From: Ruminiclostridium hungatei
GTDB taxonomy: Bacteria > Bacillota > Clostridia > Acetivibrionales > DSM-1351
Assembly: GCF_002051585.1 (NCBI RefSeq)
Contig: NZ_MZGX01000006.1
Location: 124,001 to 188,000 of the forward strand
Length of the DNA: 64,000 nt
Reading direction: 5' to 3'
Below, in pieces: positions 54,401 through 62,040 of this stretch. A program made the translations under genes and the position numbers. The first letter of the stretch is position 1; each line of letters opens with the position of its first letter. The notes below the pieces were generated by a model. The model was not told the DNA's origin. It made no database searches and worked only from the letters and a program-made list of their open reading frames with translations.

Positions 54401-55034
54401 TCTGCACCTCTATGTGTCTTGCCTTTTCCAGATACTTCTCCAGAAATATTCCCGCATTGCTGAAATTAGTCTTTGCCAGATAGCTGCAGGCTTCGTAGGC
54501 TCCTGCCAGTTCCTCTCTGTCCCGGCAGACCCTCATACCTATTCCTCCGCCTCCTGCGGTGCTCTTCAAAATTACCGGATAGCCCAGAGAAGCTGCCGCT
54601 TTTACAGCCTCATCCACATTTTTTAAAAGTCCCGTACCTTCCAGCATGGGAACCTCTGCCGTCCGTGCCAGCTCCCTGGCAGAATGCTTTAGGCCGAACA
54701 GTTCCATCTGCATGGGTGTAGGGCCGATAAACACAATGCCCTGGTCGGCACATTTCCTGGCAAATTCGCTGTTCTCACTTAAAAATCCATATCCCGGATG
54801 AATTGCGTCGGCACCGTTTTCCCTTGCAATCTCCAGAAGCCTGTCACCATTCAGATAGGTGTTTGTGACCGGACCATCTCCCAGACATATTGCTTCATCT
54901 GCATAGTCTGTGTGAAGGCTGTCCTGGTCCGCTCTGGAATAAACCGCTAAAGCTTTTACATTCATTTTTTTAAGAGTGCGTGCTATTCTCACTGCTATTG
55001 CACCCCGATTGGCTATTAAGACTTTATTGAACAT
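51432..55034 (-). CDS. Urea/guanidine carboxylase (biotin-dependent)
   Basis: A 1200-residue multidomain carboxylase. Order: biotin carboxylase (about 1-450, with GGGGIGMR and RLQVEHGVTE), the two halves of the allophanate/urea-type carboxyltransferase (KipA-like AHS2 about 455-760, then KipI-like AHS1 about 790-1050), and a C-terminal biotinyl domain with the biotin Lys1163 in EESMKME. It adds CO2 to urea or guanidine using ATP. UAAP-type deiminase genes in the same operon favour guanidine, because carboxyguanidine must be deiminated before AtzF can act. The ATG at 55034 has GGGAG 5-7 bases before it. An upstream start four codons earlier is possible. Confidence 0.9.
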   Translation of the reverse strand: MFNKVLIANRGAIAVRIARTLKKMNVKALAVYSRADQDSLHTDYADEAICLGDGPVTNTYLNGDRLLEIARENGADAIHPGYGFLSENSEFARKCADQGIVFIGPTPMQMELFGLKHSARELARTAEVPMLEGTGLLKNVDEAVKAAASLGYPVILKSTAGGGGIGMRVCRDREELAGAYEACSYLAKTNFSNAGIFLEKYLEKARHIEVQIFGNEYGEVAALAERDCSVQRRNQKVVEECPAAGISEQTREAMQEAAQRLALSVGYRSAGTVEFLYDTKTEKFYFLEVNTRLQVEHGVTEEVLGIDLVEWMVKEAAGELKNLRQLFSKPRGFSIEARIYAEDGKRNFAPSGGKIDKLHFSDKARVETWIRDNIVITTNYDPMLAKLIVKADTREEAIAKMKVVLRETSVYGVTTNIEYINAFINTEEYQRGLLYTGMLEGFEYREHKIEVLDGGVQTSVQDYPARTGYWDIGVPPSGAMDNLNFRIANQLLGNCPQAAGLEFTLRGGKYRFRDDFILCITGADMKPRLDGAPIPMYRAVKVKAGQELELGKAARGIRAYLAVQGGLDVPEYLGSASTFALGGFGGHGGRCLRTGDLLQVTEAAEGITYSINKVLVPEITEVMEIGVVAGPHCTEEFLKKDYLEQLTETWWEVHFNSDRTGVRLLGPAPLWEREDGGEAGLHPSNVHDTAYAVGTLDLTGDMPIILGPDGPSLGGFVCPVTIPSGELWKTGQLAPGSKVRFKLITIETAQKIRLEQEAFIASIKEGNMKALPEINETETITPSYPILRRIEKEEGDDFVIRCAGDEYILCEYGAMEIEMRLRIRVHALMEAVKGCGDIPLIDATPGIRSLQLHIDSGRMSIRELADRIVMLDGQIGDLNGFKIKSRKIKLPLSWDDPGARLAVERYYQNVRPNAPWCPSNIEFIRRINGLESLEKVKDIIFQARYIVLGLGDVYLGAPVCIPMDPRHRLVTTKYNPARTWTPENAVGIGGAYMGIYGMEGPGGYQLFGRTLQTWNPIRVTKSFREGKPWLLNFFDQISFYPVSADELLQIREDFLRGRYEIMAEDTVFDYGEYMEYLDSCREEGLEFKRHQTRSFNIEKNMWKEQGLDQFISKNEDSRAQELEIPEGTTPVCSVLPGSVWKILVAVGDRVKKGDTIVIEESMKMEFPQVSTCNGVIRGIYVGETQEVCAGQVLAAIEEDG

Positions 55035-55077
55035 ATTATCTCCCATCTACGCGCATAGTGCGTACACAAATAGTAAT

Positions 55078-55138
55078 GAAAGACACGTAGTGGCTTTCGC
55101 TGCGTGAAAGCCACTTTGACTTGCCACATGTATCTTTC
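55078..55138. repeat. Nested inverted repeat in operon gap
   Basis: An inner hairpin AGTGGCTTTC / GAAAGCCACT (55089-55098, 55106-55115; 7-base loop) lies within an outer imperfect pair GAAAGACACGT / ACATGTATCTTTC. It sits in the 140-base gap between the ABC ATPase stop and the carboxylase start. It has no T tract, so it may stabilise or process RNA instead of ending it. Confidence 0.5.
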
Positions 55139-55174
55139 ACGCTATCTACCTCATCCACTTGTATTGTCACTGCC

Positions 55175-56008
55175 TCAGGAATTGTCACCGCCTTGGTGCA
55201 GTATTCCGGTTATTTCTTTTCGTAATGCAATGAATTCCTGTGTATCCTTCAGTTCCAGATCTCTTTCATACGGCAGGAATACCGGGATATCCGCTATGAA
55301 CCTGCCGGGCCTCTGACTCATGACAAGAATCCGGGTAGACAAATAAACCGCCTCTTCAATATCATGAGTTACAAATATTACTGTTGTTTTCTCCTTCTGC
55401 CATATCTTTCTGGTCAGCAACTGCATATTTGCTTTGGTCTGAGGGTCCAGTGCCCCGAAGGGTTCATCCATTAACAGCACTTCCGGACTGTTTGCCAGGG
55501 CCCTTGCTATTGCAACCCTTTGCTTCATACCTCCTGAAAGTTCCTTGGGAAGTGCCTTGCGGAACTGTGAAAGCCCTATCAGGTCCAGATATTTGTTTAC
55601 AATTACATCGGCTTTGTCCTTTGGGCACTTTTTTTCCTTAAGTCCGTAGCGTATGTTTTCCTCCACACTCATCCACGGGAACAGGGTATAGGTCTGAAAG
55701 ACCATTCCTCTGTCGGCGCCGGGTCCTTTAAGAACCTGGTCATCCAGAATGATTGCACCCTCTGAGATATCATCCAGCCCGCCTATCATTTTAAGCAGCG
55801 TGGATTTTCCGCAGCCTGACGGGCCCACAATGCTGACAAATTCGTTCTCAAGTATGTCAAAATCCACATGATCGATGGCCAGCGTCTCTTTTTTTCTGCT
55901 CTTATATACTTTTGTCACATTTCTTCCGAAAATCCTGCTGTTTGCCACTCGGGCCTCAATTTGTGACCCGCTGCATATTTCCGTCCTAGTCGATTTTTTT
56001 CCCAACAC
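55175..56008 (-). CDS. NitT/TauT-type ABC ATPase
   Basis: A 277-residue ATPase of the nitrate/sulfonate/taurine importer family. Walker A is GPSGCGKST, the signature is LSGGMKQR, Walker B is VLLMDEPFGALD, the switch His is in FVTHDIEEA. About 30 residues of extra N-terminus precede the usual start. The GTG start overlaps the permease stop by one base (TAGTG), 8 bases after GGGGGAG. It works with the permease and binding protein of the same operon, probably to import guanidine, urea or a related nitrogen compound. Confidence 0.9.
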   Translation of the reverse strand: MLGKKSTRTEICSGSQIEARVANSRIFGRNVTKVYKSRKKETLAIDHVDFDILENEFVSIVGPSGCGKSTLLKMIGGLDDISEGAIILDDQVLKGPGADRGMVFQTYTLFPWMSVEENIRYGLKEKKCPKDKADVIVNKYLDLIGLSQFRKALPKELSGGMKQRVAIARALANSPEVLLMDEPFGALDPQTKANMQLLTRKIWQKEKTTVIFVTHDIEEAVYLSTRILVMSQRPGRFIADIPVFLPYERDLELKDTQEFIALRKEITGILHQGGDNS

Positions 56009-56802
56009 TATTTGACTCCCCCTTCCGACCAGTAAAACAGCTTCCTGCTCACCAATGCAAAGGTTCTGTCAATCAGCAGCCCAAGCAGGCCGATTATTAT
56101 AATACCCGCAAAAATGTAGGGGGTCTTTAAATATCTCTGGGCTTTCAATATGCTGTAGCCCAGGCCTGAGTTTGCGGCTACAAGTTCTGCAACCACAAGA
56201 TAGGTCCACGCCCAGCCCATCATCATCCGCAAGGTGTCCATCAGTCTTGGCAGCATGGATGGAATTATTATTTTCCACAGTACCTTAAATCTTTTTGAGC
56301 CCAGTGTATAAGCTGCATTTATATAGTCCTCCGGTACGCTTCTCAGATCGTCTGCCACCATGGGAACCAGTTGAAAAAGGGTACCCAGAAATATAACTGC
56401 TATTTTAGCCTCTTCTCCTATACCCACCCAGACCATAATCAGCGGTACAAAGGCCGGAACAGGCAGATATCTGAAGAACTCTATCATAGGCTGTATAAAT
56501 GCTTCGGTTACCGAGAAGCTTCCGGCCAGGATGCCCAGTACTATGCCCAGTATGACTGCATATATGAAGCCCATGAATATTCTGTAGCAGCTTATGTACA
56601 AGTCTCCCCATATGGAACCTGTTATGAACAGGTCCAGGATGGTTGACAGAACCCTTCCCGGAGTGGGCAGAAAAACCTGGTTCACCGCACCTGAAACACT
56701 GGCTGCCTGCCAGACAGCTATCAGTATGACAAAGGACATGGCAGCTATGAAAATATATAATTTTTTATCAATACTCTTGCGTATTTGAAATAGTTTGTTC
56801 AT
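56008..56802 (-). CDS. NitT/TauT-type ABC permease
   Basis: A 264-residue membrane protein with about six hydrophobic segments. The EAA-type cytoplasmic loop (AAYTLGSKRFKVLWKIIIPSM) contacts the ATPase. It forms the importer channel with the ATPase (overlapping gene) and the lipoprotein encoded 331 bases upstream. The gap to the binding-protein gene is filled largely by repeat copy D. AGAGGTG precedes the ATG. Confidence 0.9.
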   Translation of the reverse strand: MNKLFQIRKSIDKKLYIFIAAMSFVILIAVWQAASVSGAVNQVFLPTPGRVLSTILDLFITGSIWGDLYISCYRIFMGFIYAVILGIVLGILAGSFSVTEAFIQPMIEFFRYLPVPAFVPLIMVWVGIGEEAKIAVIFLGTLFQLVPMVADDLRSVPEDYINAAYTLGSKRFKVLWKIIIPSMLPRLMDTLRMMMGWAWTYLVVAELVAANSGLGYSILKAQRYLKTPYIFAGIIIIGLLGLLIDRTFALVSRKLFYWSEGGVK

Positions 56803-56904
56803 CAGTTTTCACCTCTTTTATTCGTAAGAGCCTGTTTTAAGCCTGTTCTGAGTTTTTTAAGCCCGGTTTTCCACCGCTGTTCCTTTTGGAGGACCCGCCC
56901 TGAC

Positions 56905-57137
56905 TTAACCTGTAGCGCTAGTTAATAAAGTCTTGAAGAGACAGGTTTGCTCACGCGAGGACGACTTTAAAGAAATGCGCAGTATGATTAAAAGCTTTTT
57001 GCTGAAATTGTACTTCCAAGTGTAAGCTTACACTTGGAATATTACAGCCTGCTGATTTTGCAGTTAAATTGACAGGATGTCAGTTTAAGCATCCGAGCAG
57101 CCTGGTTACCACGTTTTTAACTAGCACAACGAGTTAA
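56905..57137. repeat. Inverted-repeat element, copy D, inside the operon
   Basis: A 233-base element with terminal repeats TTAACCTGTAGCGCTAGTTA and, on the other strand, TTAACTCGTTGTGCTAGTTA. Inside is a perfect 26-base palindrome (57014-57039, arms TTCCAAGTGTAAG / CTTACACTTGGAA). Its right end supplies the stop codon (TAA) of the binding-protein gene. It splits that gene from the permease gene. Confidence 0.7.
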
Positions 57138-58189
57138 TTCATGCTTGTATCAGGCACAGGATTGGATTTTCTTCCCTTGAGAACTTCTTTCAGGTAATAG
57201 CTGTTGACAAGCTTTGCTGAATCATCCGGCAATTCGCCTATCAGGTTCACACCTTTTAAAAATTCTGCTATCTTAAGCGCGGTATAGGGTAAATAGCTGT
57301 AGTCCTCAGCCTTGTTGTCCATGGTGTCGATTCCCTCCTGGATAGTGAACAGTTTGGAGCCGCTCATGGCAACTCTCATCTCCGCCTCGCTTATTTGGGC
57401 TCCCTTGGCCATATCCTTTATAGCCTTATCCTCATTTGCCACATAGAAATCCATAGCATCATAGTAGGCGTTAATCACATTTACAATGTCCTGCTTTCCG
57501 TTTTCAAGCATACCCCCTCCTGCCACCAGCACATCGGGAATAAGGCCCGGAGTGTCCTTTGAGGAGGTCAGCAGCTTGGAATCCTTTTTTGCCAACGCCT
57601 GGCTTAAGGACGGCTCCCACAGACATGCAGCATCTACCTTGTCAGACAGGAACGCAGGTGCGGAATCGGATATTGACAGGTTCACCATATTTATGTCGCT
57701 TTCCTTCAACCCTGCGGTTTTGAGCACATTCAACAGGAAGAAGTGCTCTATGGTTCCATATTCCGTGGCAACCGACTTACCCTTCAAGTCCGCAATGCTG
57801 TTCACCGAGGAATTGGCTACCAGCCCGTCTGCACCGTTGGAATTATCCAGCACCAGCACACTTTCAAGCTTTATCCCATTTATGTAAGGTGCAATTGTGT
57901 CGGGGGTGGCTATGGAAAGCATGTCCAGCTGGCCTGTTGAAAAGGCCTGTACGCTGTCGCTGTAAACCGGGAAATTAACAAGTTCAACCTTGACATTATT
58001 CTTTTTGAAGAAGTCCTCTTCCTGGCATATGTACCAGGTATAAAAGGCAGGATAGGCTGAAACGCCCAGTTTATATGTTTTTCCTTCAGAAGCTCCCTTT
58101 TCGTCACCGCTGCCGCAGCCCGCAAGGGAGCTGGCGATAAAAGCAGTTGACAAAAGCAGTACTAAAACTTTTTTAATTATTTTTCTCAT
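57134..58189 (-). CDS. NitT/TauT-type substrate-binding lipoprotein
   Basis: A 351-residue extracellular binding protein of the SsuA/NMT1-like family. The lipobox SLAGCG places the lipidated Cys at about residue 25; the fold starts YKLGVSAYPAFYTWYIC. It captures the substrate and delivers it to the permease. Its presence in a urea/guanidine operon suggests it binds a guanidine-like or urea-like compound, but the specificity is not visible. AAGGAG precedes the ATG by 9 bases. Its stop codon lies in the end of repeat copy D. Confidence 0.9.
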   Translation of the reverse strand: MRKIIKKVLVLLLSTAFIASSLAGCGSGDEKGASEGKTYKLGVSAYPAFYTWYICQEEDFFKKNNVKVELVNFPVYSDSVQAFSTGQLDMLSIATPDTIAPYINGIKLESVLVLDNSNGADGLVANSSVNSIADLKGKSVATEYGTIEHFFLLNVLKTAGLKESDINMVNLSISDSAPAFLSDKVDAACLWEPSLSQALAKKDSKLLTSSKDTPGLIPDVLVAGGGMLENGKQDIVNVINAYYDAMDFYVANEDKAIKDMAKGAQISEAEMRVAMSGSKLFTIQEGIDTMDNKAEDYSYLPYTALKIAEFLKGVNLIGELPDDSAKLVNSYYLKEVLKGRKSNPVPDTSMN

Positions 58190-58209
58190 GGCTATAATCT
58201 CCTTTTCAT

Positions 58210-58569
58210 TTACATAAGCGCATTGTCGTTCTTCTCTCCGGTCCTTATCCTGATGACTTCCTCGGCCTCCAGGACAAATACCTTTCCATCTCCGGGATTT
58301 CCGGTTTGATTCACCTTTTTCACAACACTGATAAGGCGGTCCACATCTTCATCCCGGCAGAATATTTCTATCATCTTCTTGGCTATAAACGGATTGTCCA
58401 TATGGTTCACCAGGCTTTCTTCGTTGCCTGCCACAAAGGAACCTTTCCCGCTGCCCTTTCCTCTGCCCAGTACATCCTTTACACTCATGGAATGAAAGCT
58501 GTTTTCCACCAGTGCAGCCTTGGTTTTAAAGTACATATTGGGACGTATGAATATATATACCTGCTTCAT
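58210..58569 (-). CDS. PII-like protein, NifI2 type
   Basis: A 119-residue PII family protein. The T-loop region is longer than in GlnB and reads GRGKGSGKGSFVAGNEES, with no uridylylation Tyr in the usual place; the C-terminal DGKVFVLEAEEVIRIRTGE is the conserved PII strand. This form matches NifI2, which with NifI1 senses 2-oxoglutarate and ATP/ADP and controls nitrogenase. Here it sits 20 bases before the binding-protein gene and 8 bases after the NifI1-like gene, with no nitrogenase genes nearby. Confidence 0.8.
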   Translation of the reverse strand: MKQVYIFIRPNMYFKTKAALVENSFHSMSVKDVLGRGKGSGKGSFVAGNEESLVNHMDNPFIAKKMIEIFCRDEDVDRLISVVKKVNQTGNPGDGKVFVLEAEEVIRIRTGEKNDNALM

Positions 58570-58577
58570 AAGACCTC

Positions 58578-58901
58578 CTATTCTTCCAGCCCGGAGCTTA
58601 TGGTAACCGACTTCTGGACAGGCATGATAAATATTTTTCCGTCTCCGAACATCCCATTCTTACTTGTACGGGCCGTTTGGATTATGATTTTCTTTATCTC
58701 CTCCTCCGCTTCGTCCGGCACTACCATCATGATCATTTCCTTGGGCAGCTCGTCATAGCTTATATTGCTTACCTTCAGTCCTCTTTGCTTGCCTCTGCCC
58801 AGAATGCTGTATCTCGTTGCGGATATGTAGCCCGCATCACATAGTGCGCTCAGTACTTCGTTTGCCTTTTCGGGTCTTACCACTGCTTTTATCAGTTTCA
58901 T
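58578..58901 (-). CDS. PII-like protein, NifI1 type
   Basis: A 107-residue PII protein of NifI1 length. It starts MKLIKAVVRPEK, has the T-loop GRGKQRGLKVSNISYDELPKE and the signature FGDGKIFIMPVQKSVTI. The start at 58901 gives the family N-terminus; a longer reading adds eleven unrelated residues. Together with the NifI2-like gene it forms a heteromeric sensor pair of the type placed between nifH and nifD in diazotrophs. Confidence 0.85.
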   Translation of the reverse strand: MKLIKAVVRPEKANEVLSALCDAGYISATRYSILGRGKQRGLKVSNISYDELPKEMIMMVVPDEAEEEIKKIIIQTARTSKNGMFGDGKIFIMPVQKSVTISSGLEE

Positions 58902-59004
58902 AGCCTTAATTCCTTTCCGCCGCAGCCGCGGCATACTTATTTATAAGCTGTTGTTTTATGCGGTCTTGATACTGTCTTAATGCGGTCTTGACGCTTTATG
59001 CTCT

Positions 59005-59652
59005 TTAATTCCATATAAGAACCTTGTTTGTGGTTGGCCTGAAGCCGCTGCACGGGTTGTTTATCTGCGGACAATTGCTTATGAGCAGCATTGTGTCATT
59101 CAACGCCTCAAACTCCACATATGAACCGGGACTGGAAATACCGTCCATAAATTCGAACCTTCCGTCGGGAAGCTTTAATATCTGGGCAAACAGATTTATA
59201 TTTGGAACCAGATCCGATTTTGAATACCTGTCTGCATGCCCGGCAAGCTGTAAAATGAAGCTGTCCCTGCAGGTCTTCATGTGCAGGGTGTGATGTCCAT
59301 ACCTGACAGTGTTGCTTTCAGTGGCGCAGGCACCTCCCATTGTGTCATGGCAGGTGCAGGTATCCGCCACCATTTTGAGCAGCTCTTTACCTGATTCTGT
59401 AACAAATACGGTGCCTGCATTTATATACAGCTTTTTTTGCCTGACAATTGTTTGGGTCGCACTGTAGTGGTCTTCCGGATTATGCAGGTCATAAATCAAA
59501 AGATCCAGGCCCTGGTTGCCCTCCAGGTCTATTATTCTCAGTGTCTGGCCTCTCCGCAAGGGATGCATCCAACCCTCTCCGGCAGGTATGAGTTCCTCAT
59601 ATACTGCATCGCCCGGTTCTTTTTTGCTTAAAGTTTTTTCAAATCGAATCAT
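59005..59652 (-). CDS. UAAP2-type carboxyguanidine deiminase subunit, second copy
   Basis: A 215-residue protein of the urea carboxylase-associated (DUF1989) family. Typical phrases: RGQTLRIIDLEGNQGLD, DTCTCHDTMGGACATESNTVRYG, and the end [13 protein letters not shown]. Members pair with UAAP1 to deiminate carboxyguanidine to allophanate in guanidine use. It is the last of four alternating UAAP genes and pairs with the gene at 59664-60383. AAGGGGTG precedes the ATG. Confidence 0.85.
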   Translation of the reverse strand: MIRFEKTLSKKEPGDAVYEELIPAGEGWMHPLRRGQTLRIIDLEGNQGLDLLIYDLHNPEDHYSATQTIVRQKKLYINAGTVFVTESGKELLKMVADTCTCHDTMGGACATESNTVRYGHHTLHMKTCRDSFILQLAGHADRYSKSDLVPNINLFAQILKLPDGRFEFMDGISSPGSYVEFEALNDTMLLISNCPQINNPCSGFRPTTNKVLIWN

Positions 59653-59663
59653 ATTTTCACCCC

Positions 59664-60383
59664 TTATATCCCCAGCAACAAGTCATATTCCCAGGTATTT
59701 TCAAACGCCCTTTTAGTATATTCCGAATAATTTACGCAAAAATCCAGTTCATCAGCCCTGGCCGCAGGCAGAACCTCTATTCTTACGGGAACCGAAGGAT
59801 AATTCACCGCTTCATCCATTGGATTAGGCGTGTTTGATAAAACAATATAAACATCCATTTCCGTCCTGATAGCAACTGCTGCGCCCTTTTTGCAGTGGTT
59901 TTTGCAAAAGCTTAAATTGCCGGTCTCATCCGCCTCCACCTTGGAGAAAAAATTCACCGGAGGCATCAAGTCCTTTTTACTCATTCCATTCTTTATAAGC
60001 TCATTTATAAAGTTCTCCTGACCTGCTTTCAAATAGTCGTTTCCCTGCTTCTGATAGCTGGTAAATCCGTATTTTTCGTCTGTCATCTTTCTGGTGGTGC
60101 AGCCTGCTATGCTGTCATGCCAGCCCAAATCGTCTTCGACTATGCTTGCCATGGCCCGCCCGCAGTCGCTGATAATGGCGTGGCCTTTTTTCAAATAAAA
60201 GGTATGCTGTGCCTTCAAGGTATCAGGTGCATTGTAGTGCTCGCTGAGATTCCGCACATTGTACAAAAGCATTCCCAGGTTTGCTCCGTCCCCCTCCGCC
60301 GTAAAGCGTATAAGGCGTTCCTTGCAGATATTGCCCGACCATCGGTCTCCGGGCATCAATACTTTTTGCCAGATTACGTTCAT
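59664..60383 (-). CDS. UAAP1-type carboxyguanidine deiminase subunit, second copy
   Basis: A 239-residue DUF1989-family protein of the UAAP1 type: [34 protein letters not shown] and [19 protein letters not shown]. It should form the heteromeric deiminase with the UAAP2 protein that follows. The ATG overlaps the stop of the preceding UAAP2 gene (ATGA). It is clearly related to the first-copy UAAP1 at 61075-61794 but has diverged along its length. Confidence 0.85.
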   Translation of the reverse strand: MNVIWQKVLMPGDRWSGNICKERLIRFTAEGDGANLGMLLYNVRNLSEHYNAPDTLKAQHTFYLKKGHAIISDCGRAMASIVEDDLGWHDSIAGCTTRKMTDEKYGFTSYQKQGNDYLKAGQENFINELIKNGMSKKDLMPPVNFFSKVEADETGNLSFCKNHCKKGAAVAIRTEMDVYIVLSNTPNPMDEAVNYPSVPVRIEVLPAARADELDFCVNYSEYTKRAFENTWEYDLLLGI

Positions 60384-61060
60384 ACTGCCGCCCCCTTTGC
60401 GTGAATTTCCTGTTCATTCCAGATAATCACATGAACCGGAGTGGGATTGTATGCGTTGCATGGATTGTTTATCTGCGGGCAATTGCTTATGAGAACCATG
60501 GTATCGCACAAAGCCTTCATTTCCACGTAATACCCTGGTGCGGACAGGCCGTCGTCAAACTTCAAAGCTCCCTCTTCAGTAACCGGCACATTCATGAAAA
60601 AATTTATGTTTGGCGCCAGGTCACGCTTTCTGACGGTCTCACCGTTTTTTGCAAGCTGGAGCATAAAAGAATCCCGGCAGTTGTGCATATACATCTTTTC
60701 TCTGGAATATCTCACCGTATTGCTCTGGGAGGAACATGCCCCGCCAAGGGTGTCATGCCTGCCGCATAAATCCGCAGTGATTTCCAGAAGAGGCTTGCCC
60801 GACTCGGCTCTCAGTATGCTCCCTGTAGTCAGGTAGATATTTGCCTGAGAGACAATTGTTGCAACGGCACTATAGTGGTCCTGTGGATTATGTAAATCAT
60901 AGAAAGTGGTATCCACTGCCTGGTTGCCTCCCAAATCGATTATTCTGAGGCTCTGTCCCTTTAATAGCTCATGAATCCAGCCGTCTCCCGCCAGAATTGT
61001 CTCTTCGTATACGGCATCCTCTACTTTCAAAAAGCTCTCTTTTTTAATAAAACCCAACAT
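60380..61060 (-). CDS. UAAP2-type carboxyguanidine deiminase subunit, first copy
   Basis: A 226-residue UAAP2-type protein: [50 protein letters not shown] and [17 protein letters not shown], closer to the published family than the second copy. Start set at the ATG at 61060, 5-6 bases after AGGGGGG; a GTG at 61078 overlapping the upstream stop is also possible. Confidence 0.85.
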   Translation of the reverse strand: MLGFIKKESFLKVEDAVYEETILAGDGWIHELLKGQSLRIIDLGGNQAVDTTFYDLHNPQDHYSAVATIVSQANIYLTTGSILRAESGKPLLEITADLCGRHDTLGGACSSQSNTVRYSREKMYMHNCRDSFMLQLAKNGETVRKRDLAPNINFFMNVPVTEEGALKFDDGLSAPGYYVEMKALCDTMVLISNCPQINNPCNAYNPTPVHVIIWNEQEIHAKGAAV

Positions 61061-61074
61061 ATTGTCCCCCCTAT

Positions 61075-61794
61075 TCACCAGCCAAGTAAATTTATATAGT
61101 CCCAGGTATTCTGAAAGGCCCTGTAATTTTCAGGTCTGAAATTGACGCAATAATCGTTCAGCTCTACTTCCGGAGCCTGGAAAACTTCCACGGTTACAGG
61201 CACAGATGGGTAATCGGCTCGATTGTCCAGAGGATTGGGAGTATTTGATAATATGAGGATGATATCCATCTCAGTTCTCAAAGTGACGAAAGCTCCCTTT
61301 TTGCAATGATTTTCGTCATAGTGCATGCTACCGTCCTCCCGGCAGTAGACCCTGGAAAATAAATTCACACAGGGAACCATATCCCGTATTCCCAGGTCAT
61401 TTCTCACCAGCTCAACTGCAAAATTCTCTTCGCCGCTCTTAAGCCAGTCGTTTCCCACCTCCTGGTATTTCGTTTCTCCATACTTTTCGTCCGTAGCCAG
61501 CCTGGTAGTGTGTCCCGAAATGCTGTCATGCCAGCCCAGGCTGTCTTCCACAATACTGGCAAGTACCCTTCCGTTATCGCTCAGGAGTATGTTTCCCTTT
61601 GTCAGATAGGCACAGTGCTGGGCTTTCAGGGTATCCGGCATGTTGTATCTTTCAGAAGAGTCCCACATGTTATATATAAGCACGGACAGGTTGGCACCGG
61701 CTTCATCGGCTCTGAACTTCAGGTATCTGCCTTTGCCGATGTTTCCTGACCATTTCTCACCCGGCTTTAAGGTTTTAGTCCAAATACTTTTCAT
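61075..61794 (-). CDS. UAAP1-type carboxyguanidine deiminase subunit, first copy
   Basis: A 239-residue UAAP1-type protein and the first gene of the operon: [57 protein letters not shown] and [18 protein letters not shown]. Partner is the UAAP2 protein of the next gene. AAAGGAGG lies 7 bases before the ATG. Directly upstream is a leader with promoter, structured RNA and intrinsic terminator, so expression of the operon is probably decided before this gene. Confidence 0.85.
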   Translation of the reverse strand: MKSIWTKTLKPGEKWSGNIGKGRYLKFRADEAGANLSVLIYNMWDSSERYNMPDTLKAQHCAYLTKGNILLSDNGRVLASIVEDSLGWHDSISGHTTRLATDEKYGETKYQEVGNDWLKSGEENFAVELVRNDLGIRDMVPCVNLFSRVYCREDGSMHYDENHCKKGAFVTLRTEMDIILILSNTPNPLDNRADYPSVPVTVEVFQAPEVELNDYCVNFRPENYRAFQNTWDYINLLGW

Positions 61795-61835
61795 ATTTTT
61801 ACCTCCTTTTACAATTCAAACCACAAAAATTGAAT

Positions 61836-61869
61836 AAAAAAAATAACAAACAGTGTTGTTTGTTATTTT
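61836..61869 (-). terminator. Leader terminator (attenuator) before nitrogen operon
   Basis: Minus strand: a 12-bp stem AAATAACAAACA / TGTTTGTTATTT with loop ACAC, followed by eight T. It lies 42 bases before the first start codon, inside the operon leader, where a terminator only makes sense as a regulated one. Confidence 0.85.
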
Positions 61870-61870
61870 G

Positions 61871-61934
61871 CTTCACATACAAACGCGGCCGTCTTTCCCA
61901 TACCACGTTGTATGCAACAGTATTTAAATGTTGC
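61871..61934 (-). promoter_or_regulatory. Candidate riboswitch aptamer (guanidine class suspected)
   Basis: On the minus strand two hairpins follow one another. The first (61934-61914) is GCAACA / TGTTGC with loop TTTAAATAC or so; the second (61914-61876) has arms CATACAACGTGG / CCGCGTTTGTATG and a 14-base loop TATGGGAAAGACGG. ATAC in the first loop could pair with GTAT at the second loop edge. An intrinsic terminator follows. This layout of two hairpins with loop contact then a terminator fits the guanidine-IV (mepA) type in outline; I cannot confirm the consensus from memory, so the class is inferred mainly from the guanidine genes. Confidence 0.55.
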
Positions 61935-61938
61935 TTAA

Positions 61939-61967
61939 AGTATATTACAATACCATATTGACCACAA
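61939..61967 (-). promoter_or_regulatory. Promoter of nitrogen-scavenging operon
   Basis: Minus strand TTGTGG (61962-61967), 17-base spacer, TATACT (61939-61944). Transcription would start near 61932, exactly at the first leader hairpin. Confidence 0.6.
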
Positions 61968-61995
61968 TTGAACTAAATACTGATTTTTCTGAAAT

Positions 61996-62040
61996 AAATA
62001 GAACTTTAGGAGAATGAACCCTACTCCTAAAGTTCTATTT
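61996..62040 (-). terminator. Terminator of LuxR regulator gene
   Basis: A 17-bp perfect stem (AAATAGAACTTTAGGAG and complement) overlapping the stop codon of the LuxR gene, followed by TTTC on the minus strand. Confidence 0.85.

Noticed and set aside
58210-58901. GlnB/GlnK housekeeping PII proteins
   Set aside because: The two differ in T-loop length and lack the uridylylation tyrosine in the usual place; order and lengths match NifI1 and NifI2.
61871-61934. ANTAR-type two-hairpin antiterminator target
   Set aside because: The hairpin loops are not the hexaloops with A1 and G4 required; the only nearby regulator is of LuxR type.
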